Part shown: one piece after another, positions 53,401 through 61,669 of the stretch | How the letters are laid out: each line of letters opens with the position of its first letter | Numbering within the stretch: the first letter of the stretch is position 1 | Source of the DNA: Kushneria marisflavi | GTDB lineage: Bacteria; Pseudomonadota; Gammaproteobacteria; Pseudomonadales; Halomonadaceae | Assembly (NCBI RefSeq): GCF_002157205.1 | Contig: NZ_CP021358.1 | Coordinates: 1,736,001-1,800,000 of the forward strand | Direction of reading: 5' to 3' | Length of the DNA: 64,000 nucleotides | The notes under the pieces: generated by a model | What the model was told of the DNA's origin: nothing | The model's input: the letters and a program-made list of their open reading frames with translations, nothing else | Database searches by the model: none | Translations under genes and position numbers: made by a program

Positions 53401-54142
53401 AACCGGCCCCATGGCTGGTATGTGGGCTGACGGATTCAGCCTGGTCGAGGCGCCCCTTGACCAAAGCATACATATGAGAGAAAAGAGGAGAAACATGACT
53501 TAGCGAATCACGTGTATTGCCATAATAGGCAGCGCGTAAACCGCATATATCATGAAAGGGGCTAATCCTTTCTATTTTCATACCTGTACCGCGCAGCAAT
53601 CGAGCAAATTTTTTCTCTATAAATCCCATCACATGCGGTCGACCCATCGTTTCCAATAAGGCAGCAGAGGAAACAAATAAAGCGATACTAATAAGTCGAT
53701 TGACAGCATCCAGTCCCGCTGTCTGCAAATCATTCCCCTCAAGATCCTTTCGCTTCCTGTATTGGCGAGCCACAACAATACGGGAAATCTCACACAATTT
53801 GTCACGAGGAATATTTTCAAGATCGATAGTATTGGAGGCCAGGCTTCCTCCACAGTAGTTTTCAACAGGGAGGTATGAAAGGCTGCCGATCACATGCAAC
53901 TGTGGAACAACAATCCTCGCAGAACCTACGATCTGTTGAGTAACACGACAAAAAACCACGATATAAATGGCATTACTATCATAATCGTCGCGCTCTTCTC
54001 CGTTTTCAGGAACACCCGAAAGCTCATACCCCAGCTCCTGAAGAAAAACTTCATGCCTTAATCTATAAATCTCGTGTTTATCTGTCTCCGACGAGGCCAG
54101 TCTTACATCGAATCTTTCAAAGAAAGCACTAACAAACTCCAT
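53399..54142 (-). CDS. LuxI-like acyltransferase (exosortase-associated GNAT type)
   Basis: A 247-residue GNAT protein resembling the PEP-CTERM/exosortase-associated acyltransferases and autoinducer synthases. The LuxI-type residues appear in order: Arg29 and Phe33 (IYRLRHEVFLQELGYE), acidic residues at 52-55 (RDDYD), Arg76 (GSARIV), and Glu118-x-x-Arg121 (CEISRIVVA). The usual Trp after Phe33 is not evident. No LuxR gene and no exosortase lies in the window. It is the last gene of the sensor operon, 11 bp after the c-di-GMP gene, and is A+T-rich. Product could be an N-acyl amino acid or lactone signal; this is inference. Confidence 0.78.
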   Translation of the reverse strand: MEFVSAFFERFDVRLASSETDKHEIYRLRHEVFLQELGYELSGVPENGEERDDYDSNAIYIVVFCRVTQQIVGSARIVVPQLHVIGSLSYLPVENYCGGSLASNTIDLENIPRDKLCEISRIVVARQYRKRKDLEGNDLQTAGLDAVNRLISIALFVSSAALLETMGRPHVMGFIEKKFARLLRGTGMKIERISPFHDICGLRAAYYGNTRDSLSHVSPLFSHMYALVKGRLDQAESVSPHTSHGAG

Positions 54143-54153
54143 TTTCAGCCACC

Positions 54154-56970
54154 TTACTCCTGGATATTGAACGAGGCAGCTTCTGCTGGACGACCCATGT
54201 AGTATCCTTGAGCATAGGCAATACCATATGACTTGAGTATTTCAATGATTGCTTCCTGATCAACAAACTCTGCTATAACTTCTTTACCAAAGCCCTTCGC
54301 AATATCAGCAATTGATTTTACAATTAGACGATCCTTATCATTGGTCAGCATATGCTGAATGAAAGAGCCATCTATCTTTATGTAATCAGAAGGCAACTGA
54401 TCGAGGTAATGAAAGCTGCTGAAGCCCACTCCAAAATCATCCAGTGCTATGCGGCACCCAAGATCGCTGATTTCCTGCAAAACGTTTCTTGCAGTAGCCA
54501 GATCGGCAACGGCCGCCGTCTCAGTAATTTCAACAATAATGCGTGAAGGAGACACGTTTCTATTATCCAGCTCACGCTCGATAAATCGCTTAATGGTGTC
54601 ATCATGTAGAGATTGTCCGGATAGATTAATGGCAAGGCTTGCCTGATCGTTCTTTAATTTACTTAACAGCAAAACGGCTTCCCTGACGACCCAGCGGTCT
54701 ATATCAACGATCAATCCAAATCGCTCTGCTACCGGTATGAAAGAGCCTGGCATATGTAATCTGCCATTTTCGTCGTACATTCTTAGAAGAACTTCATAAT
54801 GTTTGACACTAAGATCTTCGAGACAAACGATGGGCTGAAGCATCAGTTTAAATCGATTATCAGCCAGTGAAGAACGAATAAGCTCGACCCAATATGCTCT
54901 TTCCTGCAGTTGTTCACGGGACTCATGAATAGAGGAAAGCAGATACCACTTTTGTGTGCTTTTTTCTTTCGCTTTGTACATGGCCAGATCGGCACTGGCC
55001 ATCAATTCTGTCTCATTATTTCCGTGCTCGGGATACAGCGCGATACCAATGCTGGCCATGGCTCGATGGTGGCGCCCATTTTCCGAAAATAGAATGCTTT
55101 CAAGCCGTTCATGAACCTTTTCTGCAGTCGCCAGGGCCTCCTGAGCATCAGCGGCTTCCAAAAGAATGGAAAACTCATCTCCTCCCTGACGGGCCACAAT
55201 ACACTCACCGGCCAGCTCGCTACTTAGAGCATCTGCCACCAGGCGTAAAAGCTGATCGCCCGCATGATGTCCCCCCAGCTCATTGACCATCTTGAACTGA
55301 TCAAGATCCAGATAAAGCACAGCACCATGAGCACCACGCGCAATAGCAGCCTCAAGAGATTGCTGAAAAAAGCGCCGATTATAAAGTGAGGTCAATGGAT
55401 CGCGGTGTGCCAGCCATTCGAGCTTCTGTTCTGCCTTTTTACGGGCAGAGATATCCAGGCCTACAGAAATACGCTGCGCCGTTTTATCATTATCCCCCAT
55501 GGTCGTATGCACCCAGGTGATAATCTTCTCTTCTTGATGGGCTCCTCTGACGACACTTTCATGCTGGCTCAAGGAGTGGTTCAGTGCCCGAGCATGAATT
55601 TGAAAAATATTCTTGAACTGCTTGCCAAGAAGCTGTTTTCTATTCATCCCCAGCAATTCAAGAGCATATTGATTCACGAGTGTGATACGGCCATCCACAT
55701 CCTGGGTAAAAATAAGTACATGTGCTGTATTTAAAAGACCGGTAATAAAGTCCCTTTCATGCGAAAGCTCCAGAAGCCTCTCATTGAGCTGTTTTCCCTT
55801 GAAATCGACCTCTTCTTCAAGTAACTCCAGCTGGTTGGCAAGTTTCTGTGCTGTTTGACCCAGCACATCAATCTCATCATGCCATAGCCCGCTTCTCACT
55901 TTTGCCTGCTGACGAATCTTGTCAAAGCCTCCTTGCGCCAATACCGGAAGTAAATAGGTCAGGCGTCTAAGGCGTGCCATGGGGCGCCACATGATGCCAA
56001 AAAGCAGTATTTCTGCACTTAGCCACCCACCAAGAGCAATAAGTAACGTATAAGTTGTTGTGCGATTGATGGTACTGATTTGATCACTGACATCCGATGT
56101 CAAAATAAAATAACCTTTACGGCTTTCTTCTTCGGCCTTGATCGGCATCGCCAGTAATTCGTAGGATCGACCCTGGTATTTGATGATTCTGGGATTTCCC
56201 AATAGTTCTTCAAAAGAAAATCTTTCTACAGCTGCTGTTAAAAGGGGCAGGGTCGATTTCTCATGGGTTACTGCAGTAATCATCATTGACCAATTATCAA
56301 GATAGTGGTCATCTACAGTATTTTTTTTATTATTTTTTAATAATAGCGCAATATTGCCGCCTGCATTTTGCAGGGCATAAAGGGCGATATCAGCCAAGGG
56401 TCTTGCCACTAGCACACTGCCTACACTGTTACCATTCAATAGAATGGGAACCATCGCGTACTGCCTGCAGTCATAACGACAAAATATCTTGTTTTCAGGG
56501 ATATCGTTATCAGAAACTCCCTTTACCCATCGAGCAATGATGTCATCATCCGTATCAGCCTGTGGCTGGCCCATATGCAGAAAAAGGCTGCCATCAGAGT
56601 TATAAACCGTGACTTCTTCCAGCCCGCTTCCCAGTTGCAGAGTAGGCCATTGGGATTCAATGACTTCCTTTCCTGCACCGATATCCTGATTAGCAAGAGA
56701 GCTACCCAGACTTTCCGAAGCGGCCACGATGCTGGCAAGTTGGCGCAAATCATTGCTGTCGCGTTTGATTGACACCTCAATCTCTTTAATCTGGCGCTCA
56801 TAATTATTATTTTGCATCACCTGAAACTGACGCGTCATGTTCATATGGCTGACAAAAGTAAAAACGGACGCCAGCCCCAGTAACACCAGACTGGTCAGAA
56901 ATATGGCACGCCATTTAAGGCTGAAAAACTTCTGTTTCATCCTTACCCTCAGCCTTTTTAAATACTTCAA
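54154..56970 (-). CDS. Membrane sensor with PAS, GGDEF and EAL domains
   Basis: A 938-residue protein. Helix 1 (about 22-42), a 260-residue periplasmic sensor, helix 2 (about 307-328), a HAMP-like and coiled segment, PAS (about 405-510), GGDEF (about 515-675) and EAL (about 690-930). The cyclase motif RQGGDEF (596-600) is intact, and the usual I-site RxxD upstream of it is absent. In the phosphodiesterase domain the signature is EVL (726-728) rather than EAL, but Asn782, Glu815, Asp844-Asp845, Lys865 and Glu901 are kept, so catalysis is possible. It starts 3 bp after the porin gene. Sample lines of the gene are about 40-43% G+C. Confidence 0.9.
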   Translation of the reverse strand: MKYLKRLRVRMKQKFFSLKWRAIFLTSLVLLGLASVFTFVSHMNMTRQFQVMQNNNYERQIKEIEVSIKRDSNDLRQLASIVAASESLGSSLANQDIGAGKEVIESQWPTLQLGSGLEEVTVYNSDGSLFLHMGQPQADTDDDIIARWVKGVSDNDIPENKIFCRYDCRQYAMVPILLNGNSVGSVLVARPLADIALYALQNAGGNIALLLKNNKKNTVDDHYLDNWSMMITAVTHEKSTLPLLTAAVERFSFEELLGNPRIIKYQGRSYELLAMPIKAEEESRKGYFILTSDVSDQISTINRTTTYTLLIALGGWLSAEILLFGIMWRPMARLRRLTYLLPVLAQGGFDKIRQQAKVRSGLWHDEIDVLGQTAQKLANQLELLEEEVDFKGKQLNERLLELSHERDFITGLLNTAHVLIFTQDVDGRITLVNQYALELLGMNRKQLLGKQFKNIFQIHARALNHSLSQHESVVRGAHQEEKIITWVHTTMGDNDKTAQRISVGLDISARKKAEQKLEWLAHRDPLTSLYNRRFFQQSLEAAIARGAHGAVLYLDLDQFKMVNELGGHHAGDQLLRLVADALSSELAGECIVARQGGDEFSILLEAADAQEALATAEKVHERLESILFSENGRHHRAMASIGIALYPEHGNNETELMASADLAMYKAKEKSTQKWYLLSSIHESREQLQERAYWVELIRSSLADNRFKLMLQPIVCLEDLSVKHYEVLLRMYDENGRLHMPGSFIPVAERFGLIVDIDRWVVREAVLLLSKLKNDQASLAINLSGQSLHDDTIKRFIERELDNRNVSPSRIIVEITETAAVADLATARNVLQEISDLGCRIALDDFGVGFSSFHYLDQLPSDYIKIDGSFIQHMLTNDKDRLIVKSIADIAKGFGKEVIAEFVDQEAIIEILKSYGIAYAQGYYMGRPAEAASFNIQE

Positions 56971-56973
56971 CTA

Positions 56974-58203
56974 CTAGAATAGAAAAGAGGCCTGAAACAT
57001 CATCATGTCCCAGTATCTCTCCGTATCACTTGTTTTATTATCCGAAGGTGGAATCCAGCCTGTGCCATCAACGTGATGATACTCGGTCGATAAAAGAAGG
57101 TTCGGCTGGGGCTGCCATTTCAGTCCCAGCGTCAGGTCTCTGGCAAACCTCGAGTATGCAGGACCATGATTATCATTTTCGTATTGTTTGCCACTACGAT
57201 CGCGCCAATTGTTTGCCATAACGTCATAGCGCACCAGCCAGCGCCAATCTTCAAAAAGGCGTCGGTCATACTGGAGATACCAGCTGTCTCCAACCACGTC
57301 CCGGTTTAATTCGGAGACATCGAGTCCACTAATCTTTCTTCTTCTAAGTGCATACTCTGTCGTCAGACTCCAGTCAGCACTATTGTATTGGGCTGACAGG
57401 GCGATCGGCTGAAACTTGAATTTCCCATTGCCAACTGATGCGTTTTTGGTATCAAAATTTGCATTGACATCAGCAGCACTCAGCGCCAGCACTACCTTCC
57501 CGCCTTCATGCTCATAGCGAATCTGTCCCAATGTTGAATAGCTACCATCCATTGACGGAGAATTATCGCCGGGAAAGGAAAGCGCGTTTTCAGCATCGGA
57601 ACCAAAGTTGGGCAGACCGCCACCCACATAAAAATAAAGTATTCCGTTGGAAAGCCTTTCTTCCTCGTAAAGCAATACACCATCTGATGACAATCCAAAG
57701 GATCGGGTTCTATCAAAGTAGATGGACTGTGGCAGCAATATACCAGGGCGTGTAAAGGCAATATCGCGTGTCTGGTTGTACAGACCATAAGGATGTTTTA
57801 TTCGACCTATCTGAAAACCAGCCGAACGATGATTATTGGCGAGCAATTGATAATCCAGCAGACCGTAATCAAGCCGAGGTTCATAATTTTCATTGTCATC
57901 ACCGGCTCGGCGACTCAGCACCTGTGCAGAAATCAACAGGTTATTGGTCGGACGCATGGACACATTGGCACCGACTTCCGTGTACTGAAGGCTGCCACCA
58001 TCCTGGGTACTGGGGCCAAAAAAATCATTATGCCGGCTGATGATCAGCGCCTGACTCATGAAACCATGCGCCTGTACGGTATCAAATACATCGGCACGAG
58101 CCGGCGATATTCCAATGACCAGCCCGCTCATGGCCAGCGAAGCGCCATATAACCAGCGATAAGCCTGGTCATTACTCCACCGAGAAAACGCTGACGCTAT
58201 CAT
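56974..58203 (-). CDS. Outer-membrane beta-barrel (porin-like)
   Basis: A 409-residue protein with a signal peptide (cleavage near SPARA-DVF) and many alternating short strands such as NLLISAQVLSRRAG, GFQIGRIKHPYGLYNQTRDI and WRWLVRYDVMANNWRD. The final residue is Phe (ASFLF), as required for BAM recognition. AAAGGAG lies before ATG 58201-58203, placing the start inside the last 32 nt of the upstream gene. It may admit or detect the ligand of the binding protein. The layout suggests a 16- to 18-strand barrel, not counted precisely. Confidence 0.82.
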   Translation of the reverse strand: MIASAFSRWSNDQAYRWLYGASLAMSGLVIGISPARADVFDTVQAHGFMSQALIISRHNDFFGPSTQDGGSLQYTEVGANVSMRPTNNLLISAQVLSRRAGDDNENYEPRLDYGLLDYQLLANNHRSAGFQIGRIKHPYGLYNQTRDIAFTRPGILLPQSIYFDRTRSFGLSSDGVLLYEEERLSNGILYFYVGGGLPNFGSDAENALSFPGDNSPSMDGSYSTLGQIRYEHEGGKVVLALSAADVNANFDTKNASVGNGKFKFQPIALSAQYNSADWSLTTEYALRRRKISGLDVSELNRDVVGDSWYLQYDRRLFEDWRWLVRYDVMANNWRDRSGKQYENDNHGPAYSRFARDLTLGLKWQPQPNLLLSTEYHHVDGTGWIPPSDNKTSDTERYWDMMMFQASFLF

Positions 58204-58606
58204 CCACGGCTCCTTTATTCAGATAGCCCAGCCCGCCTGGTGTACTGGCCACACGTTGTCTCATTTCTTCAACCGAACCGACTTCATTGGGCGCCTGCCC
58301 GGTGCCGGAAAACACCAGCCGATCCCAGGAAAGACGCAATTGATGGGGGTACACGCCAAGGATCTCCTTGGTAAAGCGCTCATGCAGGGGGTGCTTGTCG
58401 GGGAGTACGAAAACATGGGCCGCCTCGCCGGAAGGCAAGGTGCGCTGGCGCATGGCAAAAATGGCGCGCACGGTTTCTCGTGTCATATTGCCAGGAGGCG
58501 TCGACGGGTTGGCGATCAGCACCAGCGATTCCTGGGCATGAACCGCCTGGCCGCACCAGAGCAGCAATGTGACTATCGATGCAAGTATTACCATGCCTTT
58601 CGGCAT
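58172..58606 (-). CDS. Small periplasmic PstS-like binding protein
   Basis: A 144-residue secreted protein (signal peptide MVILASIVTLLLWCGQAVHA). The core LVLIANPSTPP, MTRETVRAIFAMRQRTLPSG, FTKEILGVYP and TPGGLGYLNKG matches one lobe of phosphate-binding PstS-like proteins. It is far shorter than true PstS (about 320), so it is half-sized and probably a sensor input rather than an ABC-transporter subunit; no pstABC is near. GGGAG precedes the start. First gene of the sensor operon. Confidence 0.8.
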   Translation of the reverse strand: MPKGMVILASIVTLLLWCGQAVHAQESLVLIANPSTPPGNMTRETVRAIFAMRQRTLPSGEAAHVFVLPDKHPLHERFTKEILGVYPHQLRLSWDRLVFSGTGQAPNEVGSVEEMRQRVASTPGGLGYLNKGAVDDSVSVFSVE

Positions 58607-59127
58607 TTCTCAGGCTCCCTGCCCCTGCCAGAAAAAAAGCCACTTCCAGCTACCCGGGGCAGCATGAATCGGCGTGTCTCATCAGTGGTGGTTTGATATG
58701 AGACGGCCATCATGCCTGCCAGCCCGCGGCATCAAATGCTCAAGAAGCAACCATTCCTCAGTGCATATCGTCACCAACCAGGTTTATCCGGATCAATCCA
58801 GGTTAAAAACCCTGGACGAAAGGTTGTCATGACAGCCCTGTATTGATGCCTTTTCATTGTTCTTTTACAGAATGATAACGCTTACATTAGAAATGTATAT
58901 GTGCAGATTTGGTGATATAGCGCGTACTTTTTACCGACCGATAAAAAGATTAATTATGATTAGCTTTTTGATGCCTTTGGAAACCATGGTTTGATACTTG
59001 CCATGATTTAGTCTAACCCCAAGAGGCATCATCACCAGTAAATCGCAAAAAGACATAAAAAAATCGCCCCGGGATGGGGCGATTTTCAGACAGGGCCGGT
59101 ACGAACACCCGACAGGGATGTCACCGC
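58607..59127. other. 521-bp intergenic region upstream of the sensor operon
   Basis: I see no protein gene. The right half (about 58850-59030) is A+T-rich and should contain the operon's minus-strand promoter; I cannot pick its -10/-35 with confidence. The dksA terminator lies at its right end (59054-59085). Confidence 0.6.
59054..59085 (-). terminator. Terminator of the dksA-family gene
   Basis: AAATCGCCCC (59061-59070) pairs with GGGGCGATTT (59076-59085), loop GGGAT, followed on minus by a run of seven T residues. A strong intrinsic terminator about 40 bp after the dksA stop. Confidence 0.9.
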
Positions 59128-59553
59128 TTAGCGTCGGCGTGCGTAATGGTTTTCCTGCTGCTCCTGGCGCTGCTTGGCCTCGATGGACAACGTCGCGGTC
59201 GGGCGCAGCAACAGTCGCTTGAGCCCAATGGGCTCACCGGTTTCTTCGCAGAAGCCGTAATCACCCTCATCAATGCGATCAAGCGTTGCGTTGATCTTGC
59301 GCCACAGACGCGTTTCGCGATCGGCCTGACGCAGGGTATAACGCAGCTCCTCTTCACTTGCGGCGCGGTCGCTGTCATCGCCGCTGCTCTCGGCCATGCC
59401 GATACTGCCGCGCATTTCTTCCAGAGTCGTTTCGACTTCCTTGCGCTCGTTGAGCAGCAGCTGGCGAAAGTATTCCAGCTGAGCATCGTTCATGTAGTCC
59501 TCAGCCGGCATGGCAAGAAGCTCTTCTTCGGTAGCAGGGGTCTTGACTGTCAT
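59128..59553 (-). CDS. dksA: DksA/TraR family transcription factor (cysteine-poor type)
   Basis: A 141-residue RNA-polymerase secondary-channel factor working with ppGpp. The coiled coil carries DDSDRAASEEELRYTLR, with the functional Asp/Ala tip, and the globular end reads DYGFCEETGEPIGLKRLLLRPTATLSIEAK. E. coli DksA has four zinc cysteines (CESCG...CIDC); here only the first remains (CEET...SIEA). This is like zinc-independent alphaproteobacterial-type or DksA2 proteins. ATG 59551-59553 fits the family; an upstream ATG at 59577 is less likely. Confidence 0.9.
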   Translation of the reverse strand: MTVKTPATEEELLAMPAEDYMNDAQLEYFRQLLLNERKEVETTLEEMRGSIGMAESSGDDSDRAASEEELRYTLRQADRETRLWRKINATLDRIDEGDYGFCEETGEPIGLKRLLLRPTATLSIEAKQRQEQQENHYARRR

Positions 59554-59689
59554 GATGCTTCGCCTCACTGAGTCCATTCAAAAAAGCGTTCTAACATAGC
59601 AGAAAACCAACGTGACAGGGCAATGCCCATTAGTTCAAATTCATCTCGGTTTTCATCACCTCGTGCCGCCAGACCAAAAGGACCATGAC

Positions 59690-60349
59690 ATGACCACCAT
59701 GGATGACTTGAGCACCGCTCCGAATGACCCACGGCAATACAGCCCGGCAGCCCAGCGCAACAAGGCGCCACTACTGAACGTGCTTCGTACACGCCTTGCA
59801 AGGGGCGCGCGCGTACTGGAAGTTGCCAGCGGCAGCGGCGAGCACATCATGCACTTTGCCCGCGAGATGCCGGACAACGAGTTTATCCCCAGCGATGCTC
59901 ATCCTGCGGCGCTGGCTTCAATCAAGGCCTGGCAGCGAGTGCTGCAGCAGGAAGCCCCTGATGCTCGACTGCACCCGCCGCTGGCGCTGGAAGTCGGCCA
60001 ACGACCCTGGCCTCTAAGCGAGCGGATAGATGTCATGCTCTGTTTCAACATGATTCATATCGCGCCCTGGCAGGCCACACTGGATCTTTTGGCAGGAGCT
60101 GCACAACACCTGGAACCCAACGGATGGTTGCTGCTTTATGGACCGTTCAAACGCAACGGACAGCATCAGGCCGACAGCAATGCGGCCTTTCACCAAAGTC
60201 TTCAGGCGCGTGACAGTCGCTGGGGTGTGCGGGATCTTGAGCAGGACGTCATACCGGCTGCCCATGAAGCAGGATTCATGCTAGCCGAAATCATCGAGAT
60301 GCCGGCCAACAATCTCTGCGTGCGGCTGTCACGTCATGCGGAGCATTGA
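59690..60349 (+). CDS. DUF938 family SAM-dependent methyltransferase-like protein
   Basis: A 219-residue class I methyltransferase-like protein of DUF938. QYSPAAQRNKAPLLNVLRTRL starts the family block; VLEVASGSGEHIMHFAREMP is motif I, FNMIHIAPWQATLDLLAGA and LLLYGPFKRNGQHQADSNAAF (in part) follow. ATG 59690 after AAAAGGA. It diverges from dksA. Substrate unknown. Confidence 0.88.
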   Translation: MTTMDDLSTAPNDPRQYSPAAQRNKAPLLNVLRTRLARGARVLEVASGSGEHIMHFAREMPDNEFIPSDAHPAALASIKAWQRVLQQEAPDARLHPPLALEVGQRPWPLSERIDVMLCFNMIHIAPWQATLDLLAGAAQHLEPNGWLLLYGPFKRNGQHQADSNAAFHQSLQARDSRWGVRDLEQDVIPAAHEAGFMLAEIIEMPANNLCVRLSRHAEH

Positions 60350-60372
60350 AGCAGTCACTACTGAAGCAGGCA

Positions 60373-61539
60373 CTACTGGGCTTCGCGCACCCGATCGAGG
60401 GCATCACTGGAGATATAGCCATGCTCATGGGCGTGTTCGGCCATGGTCAGACTGTCAGAAGCCAGCACCAGCGCGCACTGACTGTTCTGTTCCTTGTCGA
60501 TCTGGGCTGACAGCGCTGCGATGGCCTGCTCCCGGTCGGTATCATTGCTGACATCGCGGATATAGACCGTTCGAATGCGGCCGGGATAGTCCCGCACGAT
60601 ATCGGCATAGATTTCGGGATCATGCTGACCGCTGTCGCCGATCAGGACAAAGGGCAGCGGATCGTAAAGCTCGAGCATGGTCTCGATCAGCTCGCGCTTG
60701 TGATCTTCTGCCTTGCGCGGCAGCGGACGCTGGAGGGTCAGCCCCCACTCACGCAAAAAAAGAATCGGCCCGACCGGAATGTGATTGAGCCGGAAAAAGG
60801 CCTCAAGCATCTCGTAGATGCTCCAGGGCGCTCGCGAAACGTAAAGCAGCGGACGCTGGCAGTGCTGATCGCCATCGCCGACATGAAACCCCCGATACAG
60901 CGCGGCTACCCCGGGAAAGGCAGTACGCTGCTCGGCGCGCGCGATAAACAGGTGATACATCATCTTCAGCTTGTTGGCCACGCCGGTATACATGACCGTA
61001 TCGTCAATATCGCTGATGACCGCAAAGTCGATGTCAGACGGCGGAATATAGATGTCGGCGACAGCATCTCCACCGGCCCCATCATTGGCGCGGGCACTTT
61101 TTTGATCCTTGCTGGGCGAAAGAATGCGCAGATGCGCTTCATGCCAGATCCGGTCACCGGGCAGCGGGGTCTCAAGCTGAATGTGGGCATTGAAGTAGCC
61201 ATCCCGATCCGTCGTGACCGTGACCGTCTCTTCTCCCAACTGGATCTGGACATCGATATGTTTGATGCCCCAGCGCACGGTGCGGCGCACGATGTCAGCC
61301 AGGTCCCGGCGCCATGAACCTTCAGGCAGATCCAGATTGAAACCGGGCTGACGAAATACCCGCCCCATCATGAACACTTCGCGGTGCGTGCCGTAGCCTC
61401 GATAGGTATGGATCAATCGCCCGCCATGCACCCTTTCAGACTTGGCCGGACGCGCCACTACATGAAGCAGTTTCTTGAGCCCCTTGAGCAGGGTGGCGAT
61501 AGAGCGACGTGGCATGGAGCTTAATCCGGTAAAAGACAT
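60373..61539 (-). CDS. App1-family phosphatase (DUF2183)
   Basis: A 388-residue protein with an N-terminal beta-rich region and a C-terminal HAD-like App1 domain: FAVISDIDDTVMYTGVANKL (DxDxT nucleophile), LLYVSRAPWSIYEMLEAFF and FVLIGDSGQHDPEIYADIV. Relatives act as phosphatidate phosphatases in yeast actin patches; bacterial roles are unclear. I choose ATG 61537-61539, with GGGA upstream; ATG 61515 is an alternative. Single gene. Confidence 0.83.
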   Translation of the reverse strand: MSFTGLSSMPRRSIATLLKGLKKLLHVVARPAKSERVHGGRLIHTYRGYGTHREVFMMGRVFRQPGFNLDLPEGSWRRDLADIVRRTVRWGIKHIDVQIQLGEETVTVTTDRDGYFNAHIQLETPLPGDRIWHEAHLRILSPSKDQKSARANDGAGGDAVADIYIPPSDIDFAVISDIDDTVMYTGVANKLKMMYHLFIARAEQRTAFPGVAALYRGFHVGDGDQHCQRPLLYVSRAPWSIYEMLEAFFRLNHIPVGPILFLREWGLTLQRPLPRKAEDHKRELIETMLELYDPLPFVLIGDSGQHDPEIYADIVRDYPGRIRTVYIRDVSNDTDREQAIAALSAQIDKEQNSQCALVLASDSLTMAEHAHEHGYISSDALDRVREAQ

Positions 61540-61669
61540 CGAGTCCCAGAGATGGCGAAATAAAGGAGCCTTATGCTGGCCAATGCTTGAAGAGTAGTCG
61601 CCCCGTGCCGCCCTGTCGCCCGTTCGTGACCAACATGACAGCACGAAGCGAGCACGCCGGCACCAGCTG

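Noticed and set aside
53399..58606. A PEP-CTERM/exosortase biosynthesis locus
   Set aside because: Only the acyltransferase resembles that system; there is no exosortase, PEP-CTERM protein or EPS gene in the window.
58172..58606. PstS of a phosphate ABC transporter
   Set aside because: Less than half the normal length and no pstC, pstA or pstB nearby.
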